This document shows positions 1 through 12,140 of a DNA stretch of 64,000 bases, one piece after another; position 1 is the first letter of the stretch; each line of letters begins with the position of its first letter. The position numbers and the translations under genes are program-made. Below the pieces are notes generated by a model. The model was not told the DNA's origin and did no database searches. It saw only the letters and a program-made list of their open reading frames with translations. The stretch covers positions 84,774,001-84,838,000 of the forward strand of contig CM075345.1 in NCBI GenBank assembly GCA_037693485.1, written 5' to 3'. The stretch is from Kitagawia praeruptora. Its lineage: Eukaryota; Streptophyta; Magnoliopsida; Apiales; Apiaceae.

Positions 1-292
1 TTCTTCATCTCTCTCTCTCTCAAAAAGATCAAACCTCCATTTTTATAAAAGCTTAGTTTTATAAAAAGCTTCGTCGAAGAATTAATCTTGGTGGATACCG
101 GTAGAGTGCTTCACACTCTGAGGAGCAACTGCTAGCAACCATCAAAACCATAGATTATAAAGCTTCGATTTTTCAAGGTATGGTTTCGATTCCTCCGCTA
201 TTTCATTTTATATGCTTTTCTATATGTACGATACATGGTTTTTACGGAATAAATTGTTATACCGCGCTTCCGCTCCTCCGTAAATTCCTTCA
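1..292 (+). repeat. 3' part of the left LTR of the copia element
   Basis: Colinear with 7074-7365 without gaps. It ends in CTTCA directly before the primer binding site. It holds a (TC)n stretch at 8-21 and the end of the untranslated leader. Confidence 0.92.
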
Positions 293-293
293 A

Positions 294-311
294 TGGCATC
301 AGAGCTAGGTT
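294..311 (+). other. Primer binding site (initiator tRNA-Met type)
   Basis: TGGCATCAGAGCTAGGTT follows the LTR end after one base. It is close to the complement of the plant initiator tRNA-Met 3' end (TGGTATCAGAGCCAGGTT), with two differences. Confidence 0.85.
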
Positions 312-869
312 CTTGCATATAGAGAGTCATATAAAAATTTCAGATTTTTTTATGCATGTATGGATTTATTATGATTTTTGCAAGTTTATTTGGATTTAAT
401 TATGAATTAATTCGAAATAATTTTTGCATATGATTTTGACCACTAATCTGAGTTCTACAAGTGTTGTAGATGATCTGGGTATTTTTCTCATAGTTTTGTG
501 ATGTGTAGATTATTTGTTATGAATTTTTAAAATTGTTTTAGTTAAAATTCATAAAATAATTATGCATGTGAAAATATTATGATTAAAAATATTGCACAAG
601 GACCCCTTGCTATTCTGGTATTTTTGCTGCTGCTTGATTTTTAGAAATCATGTCTTTGTAATTTTTTATTAATTTATTAATTATTTGTTAATTAATTTAT
701 TAATATTAAAATTATTAAGATAATAATAATAGTTATTATAGTCTTAATAGTAGTAGTAATTGTTACTGTATTAATAGTAGTCTTAATTCTGTACGTTTCT
801 GACAACAAAAACTGAACGGTCGGTTGCTTTCCCGCGCGCGTGGCGCGCACGCAGTAAAAGGGGCTGTTG

Positions 870-946
870 CGCATTTAAGAAATGCGTTAAAGGCTGTTGC
901 GCATTTATGAAATGCGTTACAGTGTTTAACGCATTTAAGAAATGCG
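870..946 (+). repeat. Three hairpin palindromes at exact 30-base spacing
   Basis: CGCATTT-loop-AAATGCG occurs at 870-886, 900-916 and 930-946. Each has a 7-bp stem and a 3-base loop (AAG, ATG, AAG). The period is exactly 30 bases. Confidence 0.85.
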
Positions 947-1849
947 TTACAGACCTTCTACCCATATTAAATTTGATTTTTTGGGAGTTTCGTAACTCCG
1001 ATTTGGGCGTGCAATATATCGTTGGATTCGTATTTCCGAGACGGATCTAATGGAGTGGTCAAATATTTTTTATATAATATTTGTGAAATATTTATTTTAC
1101 CGGAAGTGTTTTAAAGCATGTTTTAATTGTTTTAAATTGCTTTTAAATGCTACAATAAATCCATACATCATTATATCAATGTGTGACATGATATTGCTTG
1201 CATGCTTACTTATTTATTTATGTTTATATATGAGATATATGCCTATGTTTACCATGAGATGATAGATTTAGGTGAACTTAAATCAAAATAAGGCGTGCGC
1301 TAGAAAATCTAGAAATAGGAATCGTTTCTTGCCTTAATAATAATATTATGAATACAATCATGAGATTTTTGTGTTTTTGAAACACGTAATTAAATATGAA
1401 TTTTCAATATTGAGAGAGAGGATGATTCTGTCAAAAACAGATTTTGATCTGTAAGAAAGGGGTATTAAGTGACGCCTCTTGACAATGCTCCCCCCGATCT
1501 GGGAATCATCTTATTATCGATTATTGATTTGAAATATTTAATTGAAGAAAAGAATCTCTTTATAATATGATTATGATTGTTAAATAATATTAGTTAATTA
1601 ATAATGGCTGATAATTATTTATTTATGAAATAATAATTAGTTAGCAATTTTATTAATTGATTAAATGAGATTTAATTTATTATAAAATAATTAAGATGTG
1701 ATCTTAATATTATTAATTATTTAATTAATTTATGAAATTATATTGAGGGAGAGATTAATTTTCTAAAGAGTTTAGAAATAGAATTAATGATTAAAAGAGT
1801 TTTAATTATTGGTTAATAACAAAGAAGATGAGATCTATGTATTATATAT

Positions 1850-2203
1850 GTCAAGTTGTAATCGGCCATAGGCACAAAAGGTTTTGTGTCGGTTATGGTC
1901 TTCCAACATGACAGAAAGTATTTCTTGTTTTCGGTGCATTGTCGTTTCGTGCTACAGCCGAGGACTTTGTTACCGATCAACATGTAAATACTTGTCTGTT
2001 ACATTAGATGTGTACAAAATTAGATTTTAGTGGTCGTTACGTGCTACAGCCGTGGGCTATTGGAATCTAATTTAATTGTACAAAATGTTTGATTTGACTT
2101 GACTAATAATATTGAGATTTTTCGTGTTTTGTTATAGATTTAGATTATCTATCAAACTTAAAACACGTTAGACTTATAGGTTTATACGAAAATGTTTCGT
2201 GAC

Positions 2204-2251
<48 letters not shown>

Positions 2252-2660
2252 CTTTTATAAATATCAAGTAGTAATTGGCCAATGACACAACGGGCTTGTG
2301 TCGGTCATAGCCTTCCAACATGGTAGAAAGTAGTTCTCATTTTTGAATCACTGTCGTTTCGTGCCACAGCCGAGGGCTTTGATTTCGAAATAAGAAATAC
2401 TTGACTATTACATAGAGATGTGTACAATGAATTAGAATCTAATGGTCGTTACGTGCCACAGCCGTGGGCTATTGGAGACTGATTCAATTGTACAGAATGT
2501 TGGGTTAGACTTGACTTAGAATATTGAGTTTGTCGTGCCACAGCCGTGACTCAATTATTCAAGAGGCTAAAGTTTTATTAGGGAATAACATGAGATGTAA
2601 TTGACAAGAGTTGTCTGCCTACTGAACATCACATGGCGTTTCGTGCCACAGCCGGGGTTT
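1850..2660 (+). repeat. Diverged tandem duplication with GTGCCACAGCCG motifs
   Basis: The block near 1855-2110 recurs near 2268-2510 with the same order of sub-motifs. Each copy starts with an imperfect stem-loop built on GCACAAAA/TTTTGTGT or GACACAA/TTGTGTC. CGTGCYACAGCCG-type motifs occur near 1948, 2039, 2354, 2452, 2533 and 2641. Confidence 0.75.
2208..2248 (+). repeat. Homopolymer A tract of about 41 bases
   Basis: An uninterrupted A-run lies between the two copies of the duplicated leader block. It may mark an old poly(A) insertion or simple slippage. No flanking duplication is evident. Confidence 0.9.
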
Positions 2661-2877
2661 GTGTGATGGAATGTAGGATCCCTATTCCCACTAGCATTTC
2701 GAATGCTTATTTATTCACTTAGGGGGTTGTATAAATTAGATAAACTAGTGGGAGCCACTTATGAATAAAGACCCGATTCATATAGTGTTTTAATAATGAA
2801 ATTGAATATTTGTTAAGTGTTGTTATGTGTATTGCAGACTTAATATATATAGATATATACACTAGTTCTTCTGCACA

Positions 2878-5745
2878 ATCACTCCGTAGCATACTAGATG
2901 CTCACATATTGACTGGTCCCAACTATGCTGACTGGCTTCGAAGCTTGAGAAAAGTTCTCAAGGGCTAAGAAGCTGGGATATGCTGTTTGTTTTCACTGTA
3001 ACAAGGTGAGGCACTGGAAGAGGAACTGCAAGGTTTACATTGCAGAGTTGAATAAGAAGAAGGGTAGTGAGACTGCCGCTTCTGGTTCAGGTATGTTCAT
3101 GATTGAAGTAAACATGTCACTAAATCGAACTTCTACTTAGGTATTAGATACCACCTTGGTTCTCACATTTGCAATTCGTTGCAAGAACTAAGGAGAAGTA
3201 GGGCTCTTGGGAAGAGGAGGTGATTCTATGGGTAATGGAGCAAGAGTTGCTGCCGTAGCTGTAAGGTCATTTGATTTACATATGCCTACGGGCAAGACTA
3301 TTATTTTAAATAATTGTTATTTTGTTCCCTCGAATGTGAGGAATATTATTTCTATTCCAATGTTAGACTTGGATGGATTTTCGTTTATTATTCAGAATAT
3401 TAAACATCCAATCCTCAGAGATAATGTTCTTTATGGTAGTGGAACTTTAAATAACGGTCTGTATGTATGTGACATAGAATATGTTTTACTTTATATTGAA
3501 CATAATAATAAAAGAAAAAAAAAAGGATGATGAAAATCCTACCTACTTATGGCACTACAGACTTGGTCATATTAGTGAAAATAGACTTCGGACATTGCAT
3601 AAGGGAAGGTTACTGGAACCCTTTGATTTTGAATCATATCCTACATGCTTGTCTTGTCTGTTGGGTAAAATGACCAAATCTCCATTTAGTGGACATGGAG
3701 AGAGCGCTAGAGAGTTGCTGGTGTTGGTACACATAGATGTATGTGGACAAATGTCTACGCAAGCCATGGCAGGATTTTAATACTTCGTGACTTTCATAGA
3801 TAATTGATCTAGATTTAGATATATGTATTTGATGAAATACAAATCTGAAGCCTTTGAAAAGTTCAAAGAATACAGTTATGAAGTAGAGAAATAAACCAAA
3901 CATGGTATTAGAGCTCTTTGATCAGATCGAGGAGATGAATACTTGAGTGGTGTGTTTCTAGATTATCTCAAAGAAAATAGTATAGTCTCCCAGTGGACTC
4001 ATCCGGACACTCCATAGTTGAGTGGAGTATCTGAAAGGAGAAATTGAACTTTGTTAGACATGGTTCGATCCACGATGAGCTATGCAGATCTTCCAGTATC
4101 ACTTTAGGGTTATGAATTGGAAACCTCAGCATATTTACTGAATAAGGTGCTTTCCAAATCTGTTCCTCAAACTCCATATGAGATATGGAAAGAAAGGAAA
4201 CTGAGTCTTAAACACGTTAAGATTTGGGGATGTCTAGCTTATGTCAAGAAAGTTGACCCTGATAAGCTGGAATCTCGATCCGTAAAATGTAGTTTTGTGG
4301 GATATCCTAAAGAGATTTAGGGTATCACTTTTACACCGATCATAGAGTGTTTGTCTCCAGACATGCTACCTTCTTAGAAAAATAGTTTATCCTTGAAGGG
4401 AATAGTGGGAGCAAGATTGAACTTAAAGAAGTTCATGAAACACAAACTACTACGGTTCAAGAGGAAACTCCTGTTCAAACTAAACAACCTTATGTGACAT
4501 AGTGTTGACTCTGAGAAATGGCAGAGTGCCATGAAATCCGAAATGGATTCTATGTATGCCAACCAAGTATGGACTTTGGTTGAAGCACCTGAGGACGTTA
4601 GACTTATTAGGTGCTAAAGAGTATACAAGAGAAAGATTGAAGTAGATGGCCAGGTGGAGACCTATAAGGCCAGGCTCATGGAAAAAGAATTCAGACAAAG
4701 GCAAGGGATTGACTTTGATGAAACTTTTTTTGCCTGTAGCCCTACTAAAATCAATTCGGATTTTGCTTGCGAACCATATATGGATTGAAGCAAGCTTCTC
4801 GTAGATGGAACATCCATTTTGATGAGACAATCAAAGAGTTTGATTTTATCAAAAACATAGATGAACCATGTGTTTACAAGAAGGTTAGTGGGAGCGCGGT
4901 AACATTTCTTGTGTTGTGTGTGGATGACATACTTCTTATAGGAAATGATATACCGATGCTACAATCAGTCAAAGTGTGGCTATCGAAGAGCTTCACTATG
5001 AAGGACTTGGGAAAGACATCCTAGATTCTCGGTATGAAGATCTATAGAGATAGATCGAGAAGAATTATAGGTCTTACCCAAGGTACATACATCGAGAAAG
5101 TGCTTAAAAGGTTTAGCATGAAAAACTCCAAGAGAGGTCTCATACCGATGAGCCATGGAGTATCCCTTTCCGAGGAGATGTCTAAGACACTTGAGGAAAG
5201 AGAGCGTATAAGTAAGATTCCTTATGCTTCAGCAATAGGATCTATCATGTACGCGATGTTATGTACTAGGCATGATGTTGCTCATTCAATTAATTTGACG
5301 AGCAGATATCAGTCGGATCCAGGTGAAGACCACTGGAAAGAAGTGAAGAACATCCTTAAGTACTTGCGAAGGACTAAGGATATTTTTCTTGTTTTTAGTG
5401 GATCTGAGTTGAAAAATAGAAGGTTTATACCTACTCTAGTTTTCAATCAGAAAGTGATGATAGAAAATCCATGTTAGGGTACATGTTTACCTTGAAGGGT
5501 GGAGCGATTAGTTGGAAGAGTTCCAAACAGCCTACAACGGCTGACTCAACAGTGGAAGCAGAGTTTATAGATGCAAGTGACGCTACAAAACTGTTTTGTG
5601 GTGCTTTCTTTTGATTAGGGAAATCATTGAAAGTAGAGATGTCAACATTGAGAGAGTTGACACACATAACAACATAGCAGACCCACTCACTAAACCGCTA
5701 TCTCAGATTCACTGCGATCGTCATAATGAGTGAATGGGTATTAGA
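2878..5745 (+). pseudogene. Degraded copia gag-pol polyprotein
   Basis: Domains run in copia order. A gag start (LRSILDAHILTGPNYADW) is joined by a deletion to a CCHC zinc knuckle (2988-3029, CFHC...H....C). Then come a protease remnant with its Asp at 3147 and the SHIC stretch, GAG-preintegrase (about 3541-3690, LWHYRLGHISENR), integrase (about 3730-4330), reverse transcriptase (about 4500-5020) and RNase H (about 5220-5690). The catalytic CVDDILLIGN box has its Asp pair at 4923-4928. The middle of the reverse transcriptase is deleted: the piece ending near 4768 jumps directly to YGLKQASRRW. Many stops and frameshifts break the frame, for example TAA at 3778-3780. A functional copy would form virus-like particles and make and integrate cDNA; this one cannot encode an active polyprotein. 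Confidence 0.92.
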
Positions 5746-5768
5746 TACCAGAGTGATTGGCTTTAGTA

Positions 5769-5780
5769 CAAGTGGGAGAT
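5769..5780 (+). other. Polypurine tract of the copia element
   Basis: CAAGTGGGAGAT lies directly before the 3' LTR, which begins TGAAAGAG. It would prime plus-strand synthesis. Confidence 0.85.
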
Positions 5781-7365
5781 TGAAAGAGTTTGTCCTAGAA
5801 TCCAATCATGTATGATGATTTAGGAAGAACTTTTTTGTACTCTTATTTGATTTCATTAATATTAATAAAAGACTTATTTGTTTTTATTACGGGCCTTATC
5901 TATTTAAAGTGTTTTAAATAAGATATTCCATGGTTTAAAGTAAAGCTTCTATAATTATAATGAGATTATAATAGTGAGATCTAGAAGATGATAACTCTAG
6001 ACCTAAACAGTTCCTGATCATAGGATAACTAATTGGAAGTTAGTGAATCCGCAAAGATTGGTACATACTATGCTTGCTCCTTTTAGGAGGATGTCTGTTC
6101 TCATAGGCATTTGTGTGGTGACACTATAGCTAGTATGTAGGTGCTTATTATGGAATAAGTTCACTGAACATGACTCGATAAGTTGAACAACTAATGGAGT
6201 TTACTCACGTGTCGATAGTTGTTCACTGAGTGATAGTTGTACAAGTGTCCTTAGACTTGAGATCGTTAGAGTAATCTTGTATATAATGAACTGTGCTTTG
6301 GTTTAGTCCTTAGTCTCAAGGACATCCATTAGGTCTATTCTGGGCATAGGGATTTGTGTATGGAGATAGTTAACGGTCAATAAAGGATCTACCCCTTCCA
6401 GTAAAGGAAGAGAATATCCTATGCTATTCTTATGATGCTAGTTCCGGAATCTCTGGCCAGAGTGTATGAAATTAGAAATGAGTTTCTAATTTGCATTAAT
6501 ATGAACTTTGCATTATGAATAAGAAATCATATGATTAAATTTGATAGGCTTGACACGAGTTCTATGCCTTGTATTTAATCGGGATATTGTAGGGTAGAAG
6601 GAATTGATTGTACGGTAACTAGTTACTGACAGGTTCTTGGTATTCTAAGCAGTGAATTCATATTATCCGGATAGTCGCGATATGTTGAGAAGCATCACTC
6701 ACGATGTAGAATAAATATAATTAATCAGTTAATTATATTTAATGAATTTTAGAATTCATATAAATAATAAATAAAAAGTTTATTATTATTTATTTCTACT
6801 ACCGGCTTAATTTGAACCTACAGGGTCACACCATAAAAAGATTAATTTATTGATGAAGGTATTTTGAGAGAGCAAGTTGTTTTAATAATGATTAAAATTG
6901 TTTTAATTATTATTTAACATTTTATAAGATAAAGTGTAGGATTTATATATTAATATATAATGATATATTAATTATATAAAAAAAAACCTACTTGTGCCCT
7001 ATAAATAGAAAGAGATGAGAGGTGTTTAGTATGCAAAAGTGGTTTTGTGAAAACCTAGTTGCCACCTCTCTTCTTCTTCATCTCTCTCTCTCTCAAAAAG
7101 ATCAAACCTCCATTTTTATAAAAGCTTAGTTTTATAAAAAGCTTCGTCGAAGAATTAATCTTGGTGGATACCGGTAGAGTGCTTCACACTCTGAGGAGCA
7201 ACTGCTAGCAACCATCAAAACCATAGATTATAAAGCTTCGATTTTTCAAGGTATGGTTTCGATTCCTCCGCTATTTCATTTTATATGCTTTTCTATATGT
7301 ACGATACATGGTTTTTACGGAATAAATTGTTATACCGCGCTTCCGCTCCTCCGTAAATTCCTTCA
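5781..7365 (+). repeat. 3' LTR of the copia element (1585 bp)
   Basis: It starts with TG after the purine tract and ends with CA before LINE sequence. The last 292 bases match the window start. A TATA box at 7000-7007 places the likely transcript start near 7030, leaving about 330 bases of R-U5. Confidence 0.9.
7000..7007 (+). promoter_or_regulatory. TATA box in the copia 3' LTR
   Basis: TATAAATA lies about 365 bases before the LTR end, in the position usual for a plant LTR promoter. Confidence 0.65.
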
Positions 7366-9203
7366 CGACCATCGTATTATCCTCAACTGGGTTAGTCTCA
7401 ATATGATGTGGTTTCTCAGAAACCTTGGATTCTTGGAAAACAGATATAGAAACCAAGAGAGGCGCTTGCATGATTTCTGTCAAGGTAAATGGTTCTCTTG
7501 AAGGGTTTTTTCCTGCTAAGAAGGGACTCCGGCAAGGGGATCCCCTATCCCCATATCTCTTCGTGATTGGCATGGAGGTCCTATCTTCATACCTCACCCA
7601 TGACTTGTCTGCAAATGCTAATTTCTCCTATCATTGGATAACAAAGGAGCTCAAATTGTCTCATCTGATTTTTACAGATGACATCATGTTGTTCTGCAAG
7701 GGGAATCACTCCTCTACTTTAGCTATCTTCAATTCGGTGGCTCGTTTCTCTGCAATTTCTGGGCTCCAGCGCAATGCTAGTAAAAGTCACTGTTTCCTCT
7801 GCAATGTCCCTCAAGAAGATTCGTCTCTGATTATTCATGACACTGGCATTAATATTGGGGCTGTACCCATCAAGTATATTGGTCTTCCATTAATCACTAG
7901 TCGCCTTCGTGCAGTAGACTGTCATGGATTAGTCCACAAAATCTGCTCCAGAATGGATTCTTGGATGACAAAGGGTTTGAGACTATCTGCGAGGTTGCAA
8001 TTAATTAAATCACTTCTATCTAATATTCAGGGGTTCTGGTCTTCCTGTCTATTCTTACCTAAGGGTGTTCTCAAATGCATTCAATCCTACTTTGCAAAAT
8101 TTTTGTGGGGGAGCCATTATGATGCTTCTTGCCACCATAAAGTGTCATGGGCGGACTGTTGTTTACCAAAAGCTGAAGGTGGCCTCGATATTCGTGATCT
8201 CTTTGAGTGGAATAAGGCAGCCATCCTATATCAAATCTGGCATGTTTCCACTCCGTCGACCACCTCTATTTGGATCCTGTGGTTGCATCAATGTCTCTTT
8301 AAAAACAAACACTTCTGGACATCGGGGTTTCCGTATGCTTGCCCTTGGTCTGTGAGGAAAATGCTTAACCATAGACATGAGGCATGCAACTTCTTATCTC
8401 ATGATATAGGCCAGAACTCAAATCTATCTCTTTGGCATGATCCATGGATCAATGCTAGACCTATTATTGAGCAGCTGGGGCCAGAAATAATTTCCATTGT
8501 TGAATCGACTAGTTCAGGTAGAATTCACTCTTTCATCTCTAATGGGAGTTGGGCCTTACCCAGATCAAATCATGTACTAGCAATGGATCTTAGACATTTG
8601 ATTGGTAACAGAACTATTGGTGTTGAAGACCTGGTCAGATGGGATGGCTCAAAGAAAGTGAGCCTATCACTTGTATGGCAGTCAGTCCGTAGACGAGGCA
8701 CTCCCCCACCTTGGCTTTGTGCGATATGGCACCGGTTTGCAATTCCTAAGTGTGCTATATTCTCCTGGCTTGCCCTGCGTAGTCGCCTTCTCACTAAAGA
8801 TAGGATGGCAACCTTTGGTTTTCGTATTGACCCTAAATGTGTGCTATGAAATAGTGCAGATGAGACCCATGAGCATCTGTTCTCTTCTTGTTTGGTCTCT
8901 CAAGCCCTACTAAGGAGTTGTGCAGTTCCCCTTAACCTGGTGTGGGCGGACTGGATTGACGGTGTTTTCTTTCAAGGGAATCACTCTATGCTCAACAAAC
9001 TCATTGGCTTCTTGCACCTTTCTGTGGTAATTTATATGGTTTGGCAGGAGCGTAACAATAGAATTCATCAGTCGGAGAAACCTCGTAGCATAAGGCAGTT
9101 AGAAGGTATGGTCAAGCGTATGGTTCGAGAGAAATTGCACGATTGCAGCTACTTCAAGAAAAAAGCTGCTAAGGATCCTACGATCCTGTTACTGCTCTAT
9201 TGA
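7366..9203 (+). pseudogene. LINE reverse transcriptase with zf-RVT region, one internal stop
   Basis: This is the C-terminal part of a plant non-LTR retrotransposon ORF2. Reverse-transcriptase motifs are plain: KKGLRQGDPLSPYLF at about 7518-7562 and the catalytic box FTDDIMLF (Asp pair 7678-7683), where most relatives read FADD. GLQRNASKSHCF and YIGLPL follow. The C-terminal zf-RVT region (WHRFAIPKCAIFSWLALRSR on, about 8728-8900) is broken by TGA at 8847-8849, where a Cys codon would be expected. The same frame then continues to the stop at 9203. A second stop lies near the left border. The protein would nick target DNA and reverse-transcribe the LINE RNA. The endonuclease domain is outside the window. 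Confidence 0.9.
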
Positions 9204-9389
9204 TTTGGTCTGGATGCTCGCTTAGTGTTGCTTCTGTTTGTTTCCTAGGCATTTAGATTTCTTGTTGTATTTCTATAGTTTAGTAAGCTTCTTGTTCTAG
9301 TTTACTAAATTATAGTATATGCTCGGTTTATCTCGCGGGGTATGCCCCTAGATTTGTATCGTTTTCCTCTTAATATAATTTTCATTTAG

Positions 9390-9390
<1 letters not shown>

Positions 9391-9467
<77 letters not shown>
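9391..9467. repeat. (TA)n microsatellite at the LINE 3' end
   Basis: An almost pure TA dinucleotide run of about 75 bases follows the LINE 3' UTR, where a poly(A) tail would normally sit. Confidence 0.92.
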
Positions 9468-9469
<2 letters not shown>

Positions 9470-10732
9470 TTTACACATTCGATTTAATATTTGTACTCTA
9501 TCCGAATTATTAAAATTTGATTTGGACGATTTACAGCTCACGTAAAATTAACAAAATAATTTTTAATTTAGTGATGGTTTAACGATTATTTTCCAATTAA
9601 ACCTACGCAGAAACAAAAGAGAATAAATTGACGATTTTTTATATTGAAAATTCTATTTGATTTATAAATTCTACTTATAATTCGTTTTGATTATCAAAAT
9701 ACAATTGATACTATTTGAAGATAGTTCTACTAACAACCAAACACAATTTTAATAATAAGTGTAAGAGGGATTGTGTCCAAAACGTCTGATCCTCCGTACA
9801 ATAAAATAAATAAGAACCATTATATATTAAAATAAATAGATGGAAACCGTTGGATCTATCATAAAAAAATATTTTATATTTTAATATGTTATAAACTAAA
9901 AAGTGCATTTATATTGAAATACGAAAAGGTGTATATCAATTATTTAAATCATATAATTTGATTTTATACATTGAATATAATTATAAATGTAGATGTTATA
10001 TACTGAATAAGATTAATGTAAAAATTTGTAATTATATTTTCTCTTGATATTCCGAGTGTTTTCATTTCAATAATAATTGTTAAATCATCACTAAACTAAA
10101 TATAATATTACGAGCTTCGCGTGGATCGTAAAATCATCCAAATCTGATTTATAGATCTCAATATAGAGCTCAAAAGTAAATATGAACTTTTTTTAATATT
10201 AATAAAAAAATAAAAAAATCAATTGCATCCTTTTTTAATTATTATACCCTTTTCATATTATAATATTCTTTTTAAAATTCAATTCTAATATAAACTTTTT
10301 TAATAATATTCTTTTTATATTATAGTTTTCTATTTAATGATATAATCTTGATCGTCTATTTTTAAAAATATTAGATTCAGCGGTTGAGATTATTTTGGTA
10401 GTACAGTGACCAAATCAAAATCATGGATAATATCACTTTTACGCTTATTTATATATAAGATATAATGTTGAGAAGTTGAAAATTAGTAATGACGTACTTT
10501 TTTCCAACTTATTTTTTATTACTTGATTTTTTTACTTATTTAATATTTTTTTAATATTTGTATTTATAAATATCATATTCATGTATTGAGATTATTTTAT
10601 TAAATGATTGTTATTTTTTAATTTAATTTAATAAATATTTCATCTATTTATAAATAAATTTATCCAAATACTTATATAATTTATAAAAAATTTCACTTAT
10701 ACAAAACTTATTCATTACCTAAACACGTGAAA
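9468..10732. other. AT-rich stretch without recognisable feature
   Basis: It has no sustained reading frame, RNA gene or clear repeat. It is the only part of the left half that may be ordinary intergenic DNA, or very old transposon remains. Confidence 0.6.
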
Positions 10733-11890
10733 ATGGACACCTAGATGGGGTGAATAGGTGTAAATGGTTAACTATATTCAACTATATCCAGTTTTAATAT
10801 TTACCAGAAACAGCTTACTGATTTCAATTTAAGCAGATGCCAATAGTATGCTGAATGTAAATGATAAGCTGAATGCACAAGCAGTAAGTAAAGTGCAGGA
10901 AAAATAAAGAACACCACAATCTTTTATCCAGGTTCGACCCCTAATCTCCTATGGTCTACGTCCTGGTCCCTTACCAACCTGGTAAGAGAATATATTATTG
11001 ATCATCCTCTAACCCAACTTGTACCACAAATGGCTTCCTGAATAGACCTGAAACATAATCAACTTTCTAAGCAATGTACTACCCTAGTATACTTCTCTAA
11101 CACAACTCTCAAATCCCTACTATTCCAAGCCAAGTGTCCAACAACTAAAACACTTACAATAAGAACTATACAATGAGTTAATCAAAGATACAACTCAAAC
11201 TATAGATTTTCTAAATAAACAATACGGATAGATATATAAATGAGCTCGAGAGAATCAGTTGAAAGATTTTGCAAAGTAAAACTGAGTTGTTTTGTTCATG
11301 ATGTCCTTAGATTTTTCAACAACCGAAAGTTCAAACCAAGAACAAGTATATAAAGCCTTAACACAAACGGTCATAAACTAATCAAACAAATTGCAACGTT
11401 TAGATCCAATCCAACGTTCAAGTTGTTAGAGTTGTTTATAAACGTTAATGCTAACGTTTGAATGAAGAAGAGAGAGATACAAAAATATAAGACCCTCCCT
11501 TCTGTAAATAAAGAAGTAAAATATACGTATATGAGGTTTGAATAAGTAAAGAATTTTGAATAAAACAAACTCCTATAATTTAGGAAAAGAATTTTGAATA
11601 AAAGGAAAAGTTTAAAATGAGCTCAAATATATATAATATATGTATTCTATATTTAAACAATCCTTACAACTGATTAGAAGTCAATCCCTATAAAATCGCC
11701 ATGATTTCCGTAGTTCTGGACTTTCTGTACTGTTGACAAATTGCATGCTGTTTGTGATCAGTCTTTGTGCAAATGGCTTTGCCAAACTGTACCAGTACTA
11801 TGACTTTGGCATGCTGATTTAGGATACTCATTTAACAATCAGTAAGCTGAATGTTGACTGTTAGTCACAAAGGCATGCATGTATACATCT
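10733..11890 (-). repeat. Degraded copia-type LTR, minus orientation (right end uncertain)
   Basis: Read on the minus strand, the block ends with a stretch through ACCTATTCACCCCATC and TCTAGGTGTCCA. This resembles the end of many plant copia LTRs. A GTGGTGTTCTTTATTTTTCC stretch lies about 190 bases earlier, as is common in U5. No coding region, primer binding site or purine tract was found beside it. Confidence 0.45.
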
Positions 11891-12140
11891 AATAATAAGC
11901 CTAATTGTTTGTAATGCTTTGTATTACTTACATGACCCCTTAACTGGGGAACCTTCTAGTTATAGAGTTTCTACCTGTTTTTAGTATTTGTAACATGTAC
12001 CAAATTTCTAGCTGTGTAATTGTATAAATTAAGTCATGAAATAATGTTTGAAAGAAGATCTAGAGATCATGACTCAAGCTTGAAGAACAAGGCTGTAGAA
12101 ATAAACAAAGTTGAAATTTGAAGATTGAAAATTTGCCTAT

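Larger units (their letters stand above)
312..2877 (+). other. Long untranslated leader of the copia element
   Basis: About 2.5 kb of AT-rich sequence without a sustained reading frame lies between the primer binding site and gag. It holds a GC-rich self-complementary patch (831-850), three 30-base-spaced palindromes (870-946), a roughly 0.4 kb duplicated block with recurring GTGCCACAGCCG motifs (about 1850-2660) and an A-run (2208-2248). The short frames inside it are low complexity and have no recognisable domain. Confidence 0.7.
1..7365 (+). mobile_element. Ty1/copia LTR retrotransposon, left LTR cut by window edge
   Basis: The order is partial 5' LTR (1-292), primer binding site (294 on), a leader of about 2.5 kb, degraded gag-pol (2878-5745), purine tract, and 3' LTR (5781-7365). 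The 292 bases of left LTR match 7074-7365 with no difference that I can see. GAG-preintegrase and integrase precede the reverse transcriptase, which is the copia order. The element lies inside a LINE that resumes at 7366; the expected target duplication CGACC (7366-7370) cannot be checked on the left because that side is outside the window. Confidence 0.93.
7366..9467 (+). mobile_element. 3' half of an L1-type LINE, interrupted by the copia element
   Basis: Reverse-transcriptase and C-terminal LINE sequence runs from the copia border to 9203. A 3' UTR of about 190 bases and a (TA)n tail follow. The UTR segment around 9335-9353 (TCGCGGGGTATGCCCC) recurs reverse-complemented at about 36105-36120, at the 3' end of another LINE-type insertion. 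The 5' part lies left of the window. Confidence 0.88.

Noticed and set aside
692..965. Two overlapping minus-strand open frames
   Set aside because: Low-complexity Ile/Thr-rich and repeat-derived peptides produced by the AT-rich leader and the 30-base palindromes; no domain.
10090..10145. GC-richer patch (ACGAGCTTCGCGTGG) in AT-rich DNA, considered as a Helitron end
   Set aside because: No CTRR end with a proper hairpin and no matching 5' TC terminus could be placed.
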